The notes under the pieces: generated by a model | Database searches by the model: none | What the model saw: only the letters and a program-made list of their open reading frames with translations | Told to the model about the DNA's origin: nothing | Shown: positions 1-9,700 of the stretch, one piece after another | Position numbering within the stretch: the first letter of the stretch is position 1 | Layout of the letters: every line of letters starts with the position of its first letter | Made by a program: the position numbers and the translations under genes | Source of the DNA: Bacteroidota bacterium | GTDB taxonomy: Bacteria; Bacteroidota; Bacteroidia; AKYH767-A; OLB10 | Assembly (NCBI GenBank): GCA_018268195.1 | Contig: JAFDWZ010000015.1 | Span: forward strand, 1 to 64,000 | Direction of reading: 5' to 3' | Length of the DNA stretch: 64,000 bases

Positions 1-1
1 C

Positions 2-91
2 AATCTGCAGACAGAAACTACCATACCACATATCAATCCCGGTAAGCGCAATGGATCTACTCCGGTAGTTATCGGCCCTATGAGCAAATAG
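2..91 (+). CDS. C-terminal end of an unidentified protein (partial)
   Basis: The frame is open from the first bases of the window to a TAG at 89-91, giving 29 residues ending in VVIGPMSK. The gene starts upstream of the window. It is followed by a clear hairpin terminator, which supports a real gene end here. Nothing in the tail identifies the family. Confidence 0.5.
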   Translation, partial: NLQTETTIPHINPGKRNGSTPVVIGPMSK

Positions 92-118
92 CATCTGACT
101 CATCTTCCCATACACAAA

Positions 119-147
119 AGGCTTTCCTCTTCGGAAAGCCTTTTTTT
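119..147 (+). terminator. Rho-independent terminator
   Basis: A 9-bp perfect stem, AGGCTTTCC (119-127) pairing with GGAAAGCCT (133-141), closes a 5-nt loop and runs into seven T residues on the + strand. It ends the partial gene at the window start; glnN converges on it from the other side. Confidence 0.85.
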
Positions 148-210
148 GTTTTTCGTGTATCCGGTTTAGTAACTACTCAACCGAAAAAAACACACCTAAC
201 TTATTAAAAA

Positions 211-2400
211 TTAGCGGATAGTTACAAGCTCACGGTATTTTACAATTGGCCACATTTCATCATCCACTATCAGTTCCAGTTTATCAATATGCTTACGAAT
301 GACATCGAGGTAAGGTCTTACCTTATCGCAATAGGCAAAAGCTCTCTTGCGCACATCGGTAATTTTATTTGCCTTCTTGCGCTCTTCAATCATTTCGTCC
401 ACTCCGGTTTGTATATGCGAAATGTGGTTACTGATGTCGCGGATGAGTTTCAGTTGGGTTGCATAAGAGTCTTCCTTAAGCCCACAGTTTTGCAATTTGT
501 TCACACAACCTGCCATAAAATTCTGATAACGGAAAGCTGCCGGAATAATATGATTCTGAGCAAGGTCGCCCATAACACGGCTTTCAATCTGAATTTTTTT
601 AATGTAGGTCTCAAGCATAATTTCATGTCGTGCTTCGGTTTCGCGGTGCGAGAATATTCCGTTTTCTTCGAAAAGCTTCAGTGACTTGGGCGTAACATAA
701 GCATCTAATGCTTCAGGTGTGGTTTTATAATTAGAGAGACCTCTGCGTTTGGCTTCTTCCACCCACTCATCGCTGTAACCATTGCCTTCAAAACGGATGT
801 TTTTTGTTTCAACAATATACTCACGCAACACGCGAAGAATGGCTTCGTCTTTCTTAATGTTTTTGTCAATAAGAGCATCCACTGCTTCGCGGAAATGTCG
901 CAGCTGGTCGGCAACAATGGTATTGAGCACTACCATAGGTCCGCTGGAATTTGCAGAACTTCCAACAGCACGAAACTCAAATTTATTACCTGTAAAAGCA
1001 AAAGGTGATGTGCGGTTGCGGTCGGTGTTGTCCAAAAGAATTTCAGGAATTTTACCGATGTTTAGTTTAAGGGCTGTTTTTTCTTCGATACTCATTTTTA
1101 CAGTGCCTACTTTTTTCTCAATATCGTCAAGAACCTGACTTAATTGTGCACCTAAAAACACACTCATAATAGCGGGAGGAGCTTCATTGGCACCAAGCCT
1201 GTGGTCGTTGGGTGCTGATGCAATGCTGGCACGCAACAGGTCGGCATGTTCATACACGGCCTTAATGGTGTTGATGAAAAAAGTGAGGAACATTAAGTTT
1301 GACTTGGGGTTACCTCCTGGCGACAACAAATTTTTGCCGGTGTTGGTGCTCATGCTCCAGTTGTTATGTTTACCGCTGCCATTAATTCCGGCATAAGGTT
1401 TTTCATGAAACAACACTTTAAAATAATGCCTGCGCGCTACTTTGTCCATCAGGTCCATAAGCAGCTGATTGTGATCCACAGCAAGGTTTATCTCTTCAAA
1501 AAGCGGTGCACATTCAAACTGACAGGGAGCCACTTCATTGTGTCGAGTTTTAAGAGGAATACCGAGTTTATATGCTTCATTTTCGAAGTCGTGCATAAAG
1601 GCATTTACTCTTGAAGGAATAGAACCGAAATAGTGATCTTCGAGTTGTTGACCTTTGGCAGGAGCATGACCGAACAAGGTTCGACCGGTGACTTCCATAT
1701 CAGGTCGAGCATGGAAAAGTGCAGTGTCAACCAGAAAATATTCCTGCTCAATACCCAGCGTAGGAGTAATACGTGTAATATCCTTATCGAAATACTGTGC
1801 TACCGGTACGGCAGCAGTATTGAGGGCATGTTGTGCTTTTAGCAAAGGAGCTTTGTTATCCAGTGTTTCACCGGTGTATGAAACATAAATGGTAGGAATG
1901 CACAGCGTTTTTCCGTTGAGGCTTTCCATAATAAATGCAGGAGAACCGGGATCCCATGCCGTATAACCTCTTGCTTCAAAAGTATTGCGTATGCCACCGC
2001 TGGGGAAACTGCTGGCATCAGGCTCTTGCTGAACCAGAGAACCACCTGAAAAATGCTCGAAAGAGCTTTCGCCATCCATTTCAAAGAAACTGTCGTGTTT
2101 TTCGGCAGTAGTTCCGGTAAGAGGTTGAAACCAGTGGGTGTAATGTTTGGCTCCTTTGCTGATTGCCCATTCTTTCATACCATGAGCTATATCATTGGCA
2201 ATTTTGCGGTCAATTTTTTCGCCCGTTTCAATGGCTGATACCACTGCTTTATAGGCGTTTTTGGGTAAAAACTTCAGCATGGCTTCGTTATTGAAAACAT
2301 TGATGCCGAAGTAATCAGAAATTTTGTTGGAAGGTGCTTCAACCTTTACCGGAGGGCGCGAGTTTAAGGATTCGAGCGCGCGAAAGCGAACATTGCTCAT
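211..2400 (-). CDS. glnN: Glutamine synthetase type III (GSIII)
   Basis: ATP-dependent ligation of ammonia to glutamate in the cytoplasm, the main entry of ammonium into nitrogen metabolism. The product is about 729 residues, the length of the large GSIII form rather than the ~450-residue GSI. It begins SNVRFRALESLNSRPPV, the usual Bacteroidota GSIII N-terminus, and contains the GS catalytic core with GIEQEYFLVD, ETRHNEVAPCQFE-like (here KTRHNEVAPCQFE) and NGSGKHNNWS segments. The start was set at the ATG at 2400; a longer reading from 2463 would begin on TTG inside the promoter and adds a non-conserved extension. The leader between the promoter box and the ATG is short, about 30 nt. It is monocistronic, converging with the gene at the window start. 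Complete and intact. Confidence 0.96.
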   Translation of the reverse strand: MSNVRFRALESLNSRPPVKVEAPSNKISDYFGINVFNNEAMLKFLPKNAYKAVVSAIETGEKIDRKIANDIAHGMKEWAISKGAKHYTHWFQPLTGTTAEKHDSFFEMDGESSFEHFSGGSLVQQEPDASSFPSGGIRNTFEARGYTAWDPGSPAFIMESLNGKTLCIPTIYVSYTGETLDNKAPLLKAQHALNTAAVPVAQYFDKDITRITPTLGIEQEYFLVDTALFHARPDMEVTGRTLFGHAPAKGQQLEDHYFGSIPSRVNAFMHDFENEAYKLGIPLKTRHNEVAPCQFECAPLFEEINLAVDHNQLLMDLMDKVARRHYFKVLFHEKPYAGINGSGKHNNWSMSTNTGKNLLSPGGNPKSNLMFLTFFINTIKAVYEHADLLRASIASAPNDHRLGANEAPPAIMSVFLGAQLSQVLDDIEKKVGTVKMSIEEKTALKLNIGKIPEILLDNTDRNRTSPFAFTGNKFEFRAVGSSANSSGPMVVLNTIVADQLRHFREAVDALIDKNIKKDEAILRVLREYIVETKNIRFEGNGYSDEWVEEAKRRGLSNYKTTPEALDAYVTPKSLKLFEENGIFSHRETEARHEIMLETYIKKIQIESRVMGDLAQNHIIPAAFRYQNFMAGCVNKLQNCGLKEDSYATQLKLIRDISNHISHIQTGVDEMIEERKKANKITDVRKRAFAYCDKVRPYLDVIRKHIDKLELIVDDEMWPIVKYRELVTIR

Positions 2401-2431
2401 ATATGGATGTATTTTGTTTGTTTGTGCGTTG

Positions 2432-2463
2432 CAAACATACATCATAAATAATGCCGATGTCAA
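2432..2463 (-). promoter_or_regulatory. Predicted Bacteroidota promoter of glnN
   Basis: On the minus strand TATGTTTG (2439 to 2432) matches the -7 consensus TAnnTTTG. A TTG at 2463-2461, about 21 nt upstream, is placed like the -33 element. It lies about 30 nt before the glnN ATG. Confidence 0.7.
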
Positions 2464-2532
2464 GAAATTTTTTACTTTTTTTCACACACCCCCCCTGTTT
2501 TTTTAGGCTGATGGGTGAATTTTTGGCATTTT

Positions 2533-2847
2533 TTAGGGTGTTGATGTCAAATTTGAGGGGGTGTTGTCAGAAATTTCTGTTTTTTGATCTTCCGGGACAT
2601 TTATTTCTTCAGGCAGGGGTTTTTCGGCTTCTGTTACCGCTTTTTGAGGAGGAACAGCAGGTTTCATGCTTTGTTCTATCTCGCGTTGTACGCCATTCAT
2701 GGCATCTTTGAATTCACGGCTTGCGCGGCCTAATCCACGAGCCAGGTCAGGAACTTTTTTAGAACCAAAAAAGAATAAAACAAATACCATAATAACCAGC
2801 AACTCACCGCCACCAAGATTATCGAGAAAAAGAAGCATGGACAACAT
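2533..2847 (-). CDS. tatA: Sec-independent (twin-arginine) translocase subunit TatA/E
   Basis: Pore-forming component of the twin-arginine export system in the inner membrane. The 104-residue product has one N-terminal transmembrane helix (GGGELLVIMVFVLFFFG, about residues 12-28), the hinge FFGSKKVPDLARGLGRASREF and an amphipathic helix, then a charged proline-rich tail ending in NLTSTP. This is the TatA/TatE plan; the conserved FG hinge is present. The start could be the ATG at 2847 or the ATG three codons later at 2838; both lie just downstream of the promoter box. It is separated from glnN by about 130 nt and is probably its own transcript. No tatC is in the window. Confidence 0.9.
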   Translation of the reverse strand: MLSMLLFLDNLGGGELLVIMVFVLFFFGSKKVPDLARGLGRASREFKDAMNGVQREIEQSMKPAVPPQKAVTEAEKPLPEEINVPEDQKTEISDNTPSNLTSTP

Positions 2848-2863
2848 TCAATTTAATTTTTTG

Positions 2864-2871
2864 CAAAGGTA
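2864..2871 (-). promoter_or_regulatory. Predicted -7 promoter box of tatA
   Basis: TACCTTTG on the minus strand fits TAnnTTTG and lies 17 nt upstream of the tatA ATG. No good -33 box is visible. Confidence 0.5.
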
Positions 2872-2900
2872 TATGATTGTAAAATGGTTTTTACATAAAG

Positions 2901-3692
2901 ATGTTTCACCACTATCAATTTAATTTCTTTATTTGTGAAAGAAATTTTTGTTTGAACAGCAAAGAAAGTAACAATGACGTGAAGGCATCATTAAAAACTA
3001 TAAGATTGATAATCTCCTTGTATATATGTGTGTCAACCATGTCGTGCAAACATGAAGTTCCGCAAATAACTCCTGCTACTGCCGACAGTACGCTATCTGA
3101 CATTTGCAACAGCGATACGGTTTATTTCAAAAACACCATTCAGCCTTTGCTGCAAACAGCATGTGCTTACAGCGGATGTCATGATGCCGCTTCGCATGAG
3201 GATGATGTAATTCTTGATACTTATGAAAATATTATACGCAGTGGAAAAGTAAAAGCCGGTAATCCTGACGACAGCAAACTGTATAAGGTAATTGTTACCA
3301 CTGATGCTGATGATATTATGCCTCCACCACCTAATCAGCCACTTAGTGCAGCACAGATAAGCACCATTTATACATGGATTATGCAAGGAGCAAAAAACAA
3401 CGGTTGCCTGCAATGCGACAGTATGAGCGTAACCTACTCGCAAACGATAAAACCGATTATTGAAAGCATTTGCAAAACGTGCCATAATCCGTATATGCTT
3501 TCTGGAAATCTGATATTAAATGACTACAGCGATGTGGCCGTTATAGCAGCCAATGGAAAATTAACAGGAACCATAACACATGCTCCCGGTTATGTAACCA
3601 TGCCCGACTTTGCCGACTCTACTAAATATATCGGTCAATGCCAGATTAAACAAATAATAAAATGGGTGAATGATGGTTATCCGAATAATTAA
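2901..3692 (+). CDS. Lipoprotein with two c-type-haem-like domains
   Basis: Predicted exported haem lipoprotein. A signal segment IRLIISLYICVSTMSC places a lipobox cysteine at residue 49. Two domains follow: the first has a CAYSGCH motif (C88, C93, H94; four residues between the cysteines instead of two) with downstream DDIMPPPP; the second has CKTCH (C191, C194, H195) with VTMPDF. The conserved methionine-proline after each motif would serve as distal haem ligand. The ATG at 2901 gives an N-terminal extension ahead of the signal; a GTG at 2979 would give a shorter, more normal signal peptide and may be the true start. It heads a four-gene run (2901-5542) with 6-12 nt spacings. Family: the cytochrome-c-like domains of membrane-anchored Bacteroidota/planctomycete proteins. 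The electron partner is unknown. Confidence 0.75.
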   Translation: MFHHYQFNFFICERNFCLNSKESNNDVKASLKTIRLIISLYICVSTMSCKHEVPQITPATADSTLSDICNSDTVYFKNTIQPLLQTACAYSGCHDAASHEDDVILDTYENIIRSGKVKAGNPDDSKLYKVIVTTDADDIMPPPPNQPLSAAQISTIYTWIMQGAKNNGCLQCDSMSVTYSQTIKPIIESICKTCHNPYMLSGNLILNDYSDVAVIAANGKLTGTITHAPGYVTMPDFADSTKYIGQCQIKQIIKWVNDGYPNN

Positions 3693-3698
3693 TGCAAC

Positions 3699-4067
3699 AT
3701 GAATAGAAAAATTTTTTACCTTGCAGGCACACTCCTTGTAATGACATTCAGCAGTTGTTATTACGATGTGGAAGATGAATTATATCCTGCAAGCAATTGC
3801 GATACAACCGATGTTACTTACCGGCAAAGTGTGGTGCCTGTGCTAAAAAACAATTGTTACAGCTGCCACTCAACAGCCATGGCCAATGGCAGTGTGGTGT
3901 TAGACAATTACCAATCGGTGAAAGCAGTTGCTGCTGACGGACGTCTGTTGGGATCCATCAATCATGAAAGCGGATACATTGCCATGCCTCAGGATCAGGG
4001 AAAACTGAGCGATTGTGATATCAGAAAAATAACTATCTGGATAGAAAACGGAATTCAAGACAACTAA
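3699..4067 (+). CDS. Small mono-haem c-type-like lipoprotein
   Basis: A 122-residue exported protein similar in layout to the second domain of its upstream neighbour. The signal peptide ends in a lipobox (VMTFSSC, C20). The haem motif is CYSCH (C53, C56, H57), and YIAMPQDQGKLS carries the likely methionine ligand. The C-terminal stretch CDIRKITIWIENG parallels QIKQIIKWVNDG of the preceding gene, which suggests duplication. It starts 6 nt after the upstream stop and is surely co-transcribed. Probable periplasmic or outer-membrane electron carrier; the substrate is not evident. Confidence 0.75.
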   Translation: MNRKIFYLAGTLLVMTFSSCYYDVEDELYPASNCDTTDVTYRQSVVPVLKNNCYSCHSTAMANGSVVLDNYQSVKAVAADGRLLGSINHESGYIAMPQDQGKLSDCDIRKITIWIENGIQDN

Positions 4068-4079
4068 ACAATAAAAATC

Positions 4080-4634
4080 ATGAAACGAAAAATTTGGCTG
4101 ACACTTATGACGCTGATGCCATGCACACTCATGGCGCAAACTGTTTTTATGACCAACAGCGGAACAGTAACATTTTATTCCAAAGCACCGCTTGAAGATA
4201 TTGAAGCAACGTCCAGCAAGGCTAACTGCATTGTGAATACCTCCAATGGCGAAGTATTATCCATTATTGCCATACGTACTTTTAAGTTTGCCAAAGCACT
4301 GATGGAAGAACACTTCAATGAAAAATATTTAGAGAGTGATAAATATAAAGATGCTACTTTTAAGGGTAAAATTGCCGAAACACTGGTTACCGACAGAGAC
4401 ACCAGCTATAAAGTAAATGTAAGCGGCACAATGAAAATTCACGGTGTGGAACAACCGGCAGCGTACACTGCCGACTACAGCGTGAAAAGCGGTACCCCTT
4501 CTTTAGAGGGGAGTTTTAACATAGCCCTGAAAGATTACAACATCACCATACCTAAGCTGGTAATTGAAAATATAGCCGAAGTAGTAAAGGTAACCTGTAA
4601 ATTTGACCTCCCACCATATCAAAAGAAAAACTGA
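4080..4634 (+). CDS. YceI-like periplasmic protein
   Basis: A 184-residue protein with a cleavable signal peptide (ending CTLMAQ at about residue 20). The body is a single lipocalin-like beta-barrel domain of the YceI family: FMTNSGTVTFYSKAPLEDIEA near the start, FKFAKALMEEHFNEKYLESD in the middle, and VSGTMKIHGVEQP. YceI proteins bind isoprenoid or other amphiphilic ligands in the periplasm; several are linked to electron-carrier metabolism. Its place between haem lipoproteins and a barrel protein fits a role beside the electron carriers. It starts 12 nt after the previous stop and overlaps the next gene by 1 nt. Intact. Confidence 0.8.
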   Translation: MKRKIWLTLMTLMPCTLMAQTVFMTNSGTVTFYSKAPLEDIEATSSKANCIVNTSNGEVLSIIAIRTFKFAKALMEEHFNEKYLESDKYKDATFKGKIAETLVTDRDTSYKVNVSGTMKIHGVEQPAAYTADYSVKSGTPSLEGSFNIALKDYNITIPKLVIENIAEVVKVTCKFDLPPYQKKN

Positions 4635-5542
4635 TGAGAAATTACCTGACCGGAATTTTTACAAAGAAAAAACTATTTGCCTGCTGTTTAATATTTTCAT
4701 CATCGGCACTTTTTGCACAAGACGACCTTATGAAAATAATGGAGCAGCAAAATGCCAAAACAAAAAAAGAAGAAGTTACTGCCACATTTAAATCTATACG
4801 CCTGATAAATGGCCACGACATTGAAACCTGCAAACAAGGAGAGTTACTCTTTTCGGTTCAACATCGCTTCGGACAAATTAATCAGGGAAGTTATGAGTTT
4901 TTCGGTCTGGATCAAGCCACCATGCGCTTGGGGTTTGACTATGGCGTGTGGGACCGCCTCACAGTAGGCGTTGGGCGCAGTACGTTTGAGAAAACCTATG
5001 ACGGATTTGTAAAAGTAAAATTGCTGAAGCAGCGCGAAAAGGGAACTCCGGTAACCATAACAGGAGTGAGCGCCATGCAGATAAACACCCTGAAGTTTGC
5101 AAACCCCGACCGCAACAATTTTTTTTCGTCAAGGCTTACGTATTCACATCAGCTGCTGATAGCTTCAAAAGTATCGAATACATTTTCGCTACAACTGATG
5201 CCAAGTTATATACACAGAAATATGGTACCTACTGCATCAGAAAAAAATGATGTATTTGCACTGGGTGGCGGAGGTCGCATAAGACTTTCGCGCAGTATCA
5301 ACTTCACTGCCGAGTACTATTACGTTTTCCCCGGGCAGATAAGTTCCACTTATAAGAATTCACTTGCCGTAGGTTTTGATATTGAAACGGGAGGACACGT
5401 TTTTCAGATACATTTTACCAACTCACGCAGTATGGTGGAGAAAGGATTTATTGCCGAAACCACCGGTGACTGGCTTGACGGAGGCATACACTTTGGGTTT
5501 AACCTGAACCGTGTGTTTACGGTTTACACGCCAAAGGAATAG
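4634..5542 (+). CDS. Predicted outer-membrane beta-barrel protein (DUF5777-like)
   Basis: A 302-residue exported protein with a signal peptide ending SSSALFAQ. Alternating strand-like segments (FSVQHRFGQINQGSYEFFGL, MRLGFDYGVWDRLTVGVGR, FTAEYYYVFPGQIS) and a final strand ending in an aromatic-rich region indicate a barrel. The overall pattern matches the Bacteroidota DUF5777 family as I remember it, often found with YceI and haem proteins. The ATG overlaps the yceI-like stop (ATGA), so the two are translationally coupled. Last gene of the 2901-5542 operon. Function unknown; a porin-like or assembly role for the haem lipoproteins is only inference. Confidence 0.65.
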   Translation: MRNYLTGIFTKKKLFACCLIFSSSALFAQDDLMKIMEQQNAKTKKEEVTATFKSIRLINGHDIETCKQGELLFSVQHRFGQINQGSYEFFGLDQATMRLGFDYGVWDRLTVGVGRSTFEKTYDGFVKVKLLKQREKGTPVTITGVSAMQINTLKFANPDRNNFFSSRLTYSHQLLIASKVSNTFSLQLMPSYIHRNMVPTASEKNDVFALGGGGRIRLSRSINFTAEYYYVFPGQISSTYKNSLAVGFDIETGGHVFQIHFTNSRSMVEKGFIAETTGDWLDGGIHFGFNLNRVFTVYTPKE

Positions 5543-5618
5543 TGACAAATAACATTCCTTGTGATTTTTTAATCACTTAACAGAATATGCTCAAAAGAAA
5601 TAACAAATAACACTAAAA

Positions 5619-5891
5619 ATGTACAGAATACTTGTTTTGATTACGCTTTCGGACAGTGGTATAGAAACCATCATAAGCACACCTGAATTACCTAAAAAAG
5701 AAATGGAATATGTAAACAAATGGAAATCAGAAAATCTTTTGGAGAGTTTTTATATTTCTCTGACTAAAAAGGACGCAGTATTAATATTTCAAAATGTTGA
5801 CGAGCCGCAAACAAAAGAGCTGATCGAAAAACTGCCTTACTTCCCGTATATGTCAAAAATTGAATATCATTCATTAAATAAACAATTCTAG
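5619..5891 (+). CDS. Small ferredoxin-fold-like protein (muconolactone isomerase/YCII-like)
   Basis: A 90-residue cytoplasmic protein with no signal peptide or membrane helix. The pattern beta (YRILVLITL), helix (PKKEMEYVNKWKSENL), beta (LLESFYISLTKKDAVLIFQN), helix (EPQTKELIEKLPY), beta (MSKIEYHSL) resembles dimeric alpha/beta ferredoxin-like proteins of the muconolactone delta-isomerase or YCII type. This is a fold-level guess; no catalytic residue can be assigned. It lies 76 nt downstream of the barrel gene and may be a separate transcript. Confidence 0.5.
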   Translation: MYRILVLITLSDSGIETIISTPELPKKEMEYVNKWKSENLLESFYISLTKKDAVLIFQNVDEPQTKELIEKLPYFPYMSKIEYHSLNKQF

Positions 5892-5972
5892 TGCTAATCA
5901 GAACAGCAAACTGATTTACTTATAGATTATTTAAGAGAAATTAAAAACAACTCAACAAGTGTGCATTAAATC

Positions 5973-6440
5973 TTACTTGCCGATGTAAGCATTATACATC
6001 CAAACAAGTTTTTCCTGTTCGCGGATATAGTCGCTCATCATGGCATTGGTTCCTTCATCGCCCGCTTCGGATGCCAATACAAGTATTTCACGCTGTTTTT
6101 CCAAAATGATGCTAAATGCATCGAGCACAGACTTCACTGAAGGTGTTGCCCCGGTTACGTTTTTTGTAACTTTCACATCGGCCACTTTCATAAAATCATC
6201 AAACGTGTGCAAAGGTGTTCCGTCAAGTGTAAGAATACGCTCAGCTATTTCATCAATTTTCAAAAACAAATTATTGTACAATTCTTCAAACTTAACGTGC
6301 AGCTCGAAAAATTTTTCACCTCTGATATTCCAATGCAAGCCGCGGGCATTCTGATAAAATATCATATAGTCAGCTAACAGATGATTCAGTCTATTTGCCA
6401 ATTCTTTAGTTAATTTTTTATTTAATCCTATATTAATCAT
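5973..6440 (-). CDS. dps: Dps/ferritin-like DNA-protection protein
   Basis: Starvation-inducible mini-ferritin that stores iron and protects DNA by oxidising Fe(II) with peroxide. The 155-residue, all-helical product shows the inter-subunit ferroxidase signature: LHWNIRGEKFFELHVKFEELY (His and acidic residues of helices A and B) and KIDEIAERILTLDG. The length is normal for the family. The short lysine-containing N-terminus MINIGLNKKLTKEL could contact DNA. A TATATTTG box lies 24 nt upstream of the ATG. Transcribed alone, convergent with the small gene at 5619. Confidence 0.93.
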   Translation of the reverse strand: MINIGLNKKLTKELANRLNHLLADYMIFYQNARGLHWNIRGEKFFELHVKFEELYNNLFLKIDEIAERILTLDGTPLHTFDDFMKVADVKVTKNVTGATPSVKSVLDAFSIILEKQREILVLASEAGDEGTNAMMSDYIREQEKLVWMYNAYIGK

Positions 6441-6463
6441 AATTATTCCGTTTTTGATTTGTT

Positions 6464-6471
6464 CAAATATA
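6464..6471 (-). promoter_or_regulatory. Predicted -7 promoter box of dps
   Basis: TATATTTG on the minus strand is an exact TAnnTTTG match, giving a leader of roughly 17 nt before the dps ATG. Confidence 0.6.
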
Positions 6472-6778
6472 ACAAGGTAAAGACCATCCTGTTTGAAATA
6501 ACAGCTATGATAGTTATCATTTTGCGCTATCCGGCAATTAACTTGGAACTATTTTCCATGAAAAAATCGGGGTTTTCGTATTGGCCATAAAAATGAAAAA
6601 TGAGGGCAAAACAATAGGCACATCGGCCATTGAGCAAAAAAACTAACGATTTGAAGGCATAATACAGCCAACCTTGCGGCTAACTTGCTGAAAATGTGCC
6701 ATAAATAATCAAATGTGCATTTGTTAAAAACTTCTATATTTGCCGCTCTTAAAAAATTTACCGAAAAATCTATTATTC
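6472..6778. other. Intergenic region between divergent dps and secDF
   Basis: About 300 nt without a convincing gene. It holds the dps promoter at one end and, at 6735-6742, TATATTTG on the + strand, the likely -7 box of secDF. I see no RNA element or repeat in it. Confidence 0.6.
6735..6742 (+). promoter_or_regulatory. Predicted -7 promoter box of secDF
   Basis: TATATTTG matches TAnnTTTG and lies 36 nt before the secDF ATG at 6779. The -33 element is weak. Because the box includes the in-frame TTG at 6740, that TTG cannot be the translation start. Confidence 0.65.
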
Positions 6779-9700
6779 ATGCAAAGCAAAGGCGCTATTA
6801 AATTTTTTGCCATCCTGGTAACCATCATCTGCCTGTTTCAGTTATCGTTCACATTTGTAACACTACGTGTAGAGAAGAAAGCACATGCTGCTACCAATGG
6901 CGATCCTGAGGCATACAAGGCGTATATTGACTCCATCAGTCCGTTGACGGCATATAACCTTGGGGTGAAAAAGTATTCTTATCAAGAATGTAAAGAAAGA
7001 GAAATTAATCTGGGTCTTGACCTTAAGGGTGGTATGAACGTTACGATGGAAATCAGTATTACGGATCTTATCCGCAATCTGTCGAACAACCCTAACGACC
7101 CCATGCTGGTGAAAGCTCTTGATGATGCTCATCAGGCAAAACGTACCAGCCAGAAAGGACTTGTTCAGCTTTTTGGCGAAGCATTTGAACGAAATAACCC
7201 CAATGCAAAACTCGCTGCACTTTACAGCACCATGGATTTGCAAAACCGTGTTAATTTCAACTCTACCAATCAGGAAGTTCTTAAAGTTATACAGGGTGAA
7301 GCCGATGCTGCCATCAGCCGTACCTACAACATTCTGCGTACCCGTATTGACAAATTCGGGGTAGCACAGCCCAATATTCAGCAATTAGGCGGTGGACGTA
7401 TTTTGATTGAACTTCCCGGTGTTAAAGAGCCGGATCGTGTAAGAAAACTTCTTCAGGGAACTGCACAGCTGGAGTTTTGGGAAACCTATGATAATGCTGA
7501 GATTTTCCCAAAGCTGGAAGAAGTAAACAAAAAACTTGTGGCACTGGATACACCTCTTAATGGCGAAGGTCGTTCCACAGACAGCACAGCTGTTACAGAC
7601 ACATTGCAAACCACAACTGTTGCCGATGCTGATACCGGAGCCAATAAAAAACCGGCCCTGCTGAGCAAACTTAACAGCGATACTTCGGCTAAAGACACTT
7701 CGGCACAGGCACAATTTGCCAAATTTTCTAAAGAAAATCCATTGTTTGCCCTTCTTACTCCTGCAATATTTACCAACCAACAAAACCAAAGCGAATATCG
7801 CAAGGGTCCGGTGGTGGGTTACGCTGCAATTAAAGACACTGGCAGACTCAATTCAATTTTTCAGCGTCCTGAGATTAAAAATATTTTACCACGCGACCTA
7901 CGTTTGTTGTGGACAGCTAAGCCACCTACAAAAGAGTCGAAATTCTTAGAACTTATTGCTATTCGTGTAAAAAGCCGTGATGGCAAAGCTCCTCTCGATG
8001 GAGCCGCCATTACAGATGCTACACAGGAATTCGGTCAGTTTAACAGTGCTCCGGAAATATCCATGAGCATGAATCCTGAAGGTGCTAAAACATGGAAGCG
8101 ACTTACCAGCGAAAACATCGGAAAAAGTATTGCTATTGTACTTGACAATTATGTGTACTCATATCCGAATGTACAAGGTGAAATTGCCGGAGGGCGTTCG
8201 TCTATCACCGGAAACTTTGAAATTTCGGAAGCACAGGATTTGGCCAACATTCTTAAAGCCGGTAAACTTCCTGCTCCTGCCCACATTGTTGAAGAAGCCA
8301 TTGTAGGACCATCACTTGGAGATGAAGCTATTCAAAACAGCTGGATATCCTTTGCAGGTGCCTTTGTGGTAATTCTGCTGTTCATGGGATTTTATTACAT
8401 GCGTGCAGGATGGGTTGCCAACCTTGCATTGTTTGCCAACATCTTTTTCATCATGGGTGTGCTTGCTTCGCTTGGGGCAGTGCTTACCTTACCCGGTATA
8501 GCAGGTATCGTACTTACGATAGGTCTGTCCGTGGACGCCAACATTCTTATCTTTGAGCGTGTGCGAGAGGAGTTGCGCGCAGGAAAAGGTATCCGCCTTG
8601 CAATTTCCGATGGATTTAAACATGCCATGCCTTCCATCCTCGACTCTAACTTTACACTTCTTATTCTCGGTATCGTACTTTATATTTTCGGTTCAGGACC
8701 GGTACAGGGTTTTGCTACCACACTTGTTATTGGTGTATTGACTTCGCTGTTTTCGGCAGTGCTGCTTTCACGACTTGTATTCGAAGGATTATTGGACAAA
8801 AACAAACCTATTTCTTTCGGAAACAACTTCTCTAACAACGTTTATAAAAACATTCATTTCAACTTCGTTGATAACAGAAAGAAATACTACATCTTCTCTT
8901 CTATAATTATCATTGCTGGGATTGTAGCTTTCAGTATGAAAGGTCTTAACTACGGTGTTGACTTTGAAGGAGGACGTACCTACACCATTCAGATGGATAA
9001 ATCTCTTTCTACAGAAGATATCCGTTTGGCATTGCACCCGTTATTGGTTGAAGCACCTGAAGTAAAATCTGTTGGTACCTCCGATCGTTTTAAAATTACA
9101 ACAGCTTATCTGATTCATGATACAGCGTCTAATGTTGAAAACATCATTGTGGACAAACTGTACACCGGATTAAAACCTTTGTATCAGACAGCTCCCGATT
9201 TTGAAACATTCAAAACCAAGGATGTAATTTCATCACAGAAAGTAGGACCAACCATTGCTGATGATATCAAGAAAAGTGCCGTATGGGCTGTATTGATTTC
9301 ATGTGCACTGATGTTTGGATATATCTTTATCCGATTCAAAAAATGGCAATATGGACTTGGTGCCGTAATTGCATTATTCCATGACGTTTTAATAGTACTT
9401 TCATTCTTTGCCATCTTCAACGGAATTTTACCTATTGCGTTGGAAATAGACCAGCACTTCATAGCGGCCATTCTTACGGTGATGGGCTACACAATGACCG
9501 AGTCGGTGGTTGTGTTTGACCGTATCCGCGAATATCTAGGACACCATCACACCGCCCCTGACGAAGAGGTGATAAACGAAGCGTTGAATGCAACACTGAG
9601 CCGAACTATCAATACCACACTTACCGTATTCTTCGTACTTATTGTGATATTTATTTTCGGTGGTGAGGTGATTCGCGGATTTATCTTCGCCTTGCTTATA

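Noticed and set aside
6740-6778. Upstream extension of secDF starting on TTG
   Set aside because: The TTG is part of the TATATTTG promoter box and the added residues are not seen in SecD proteins; the ATG at 6779 is used.
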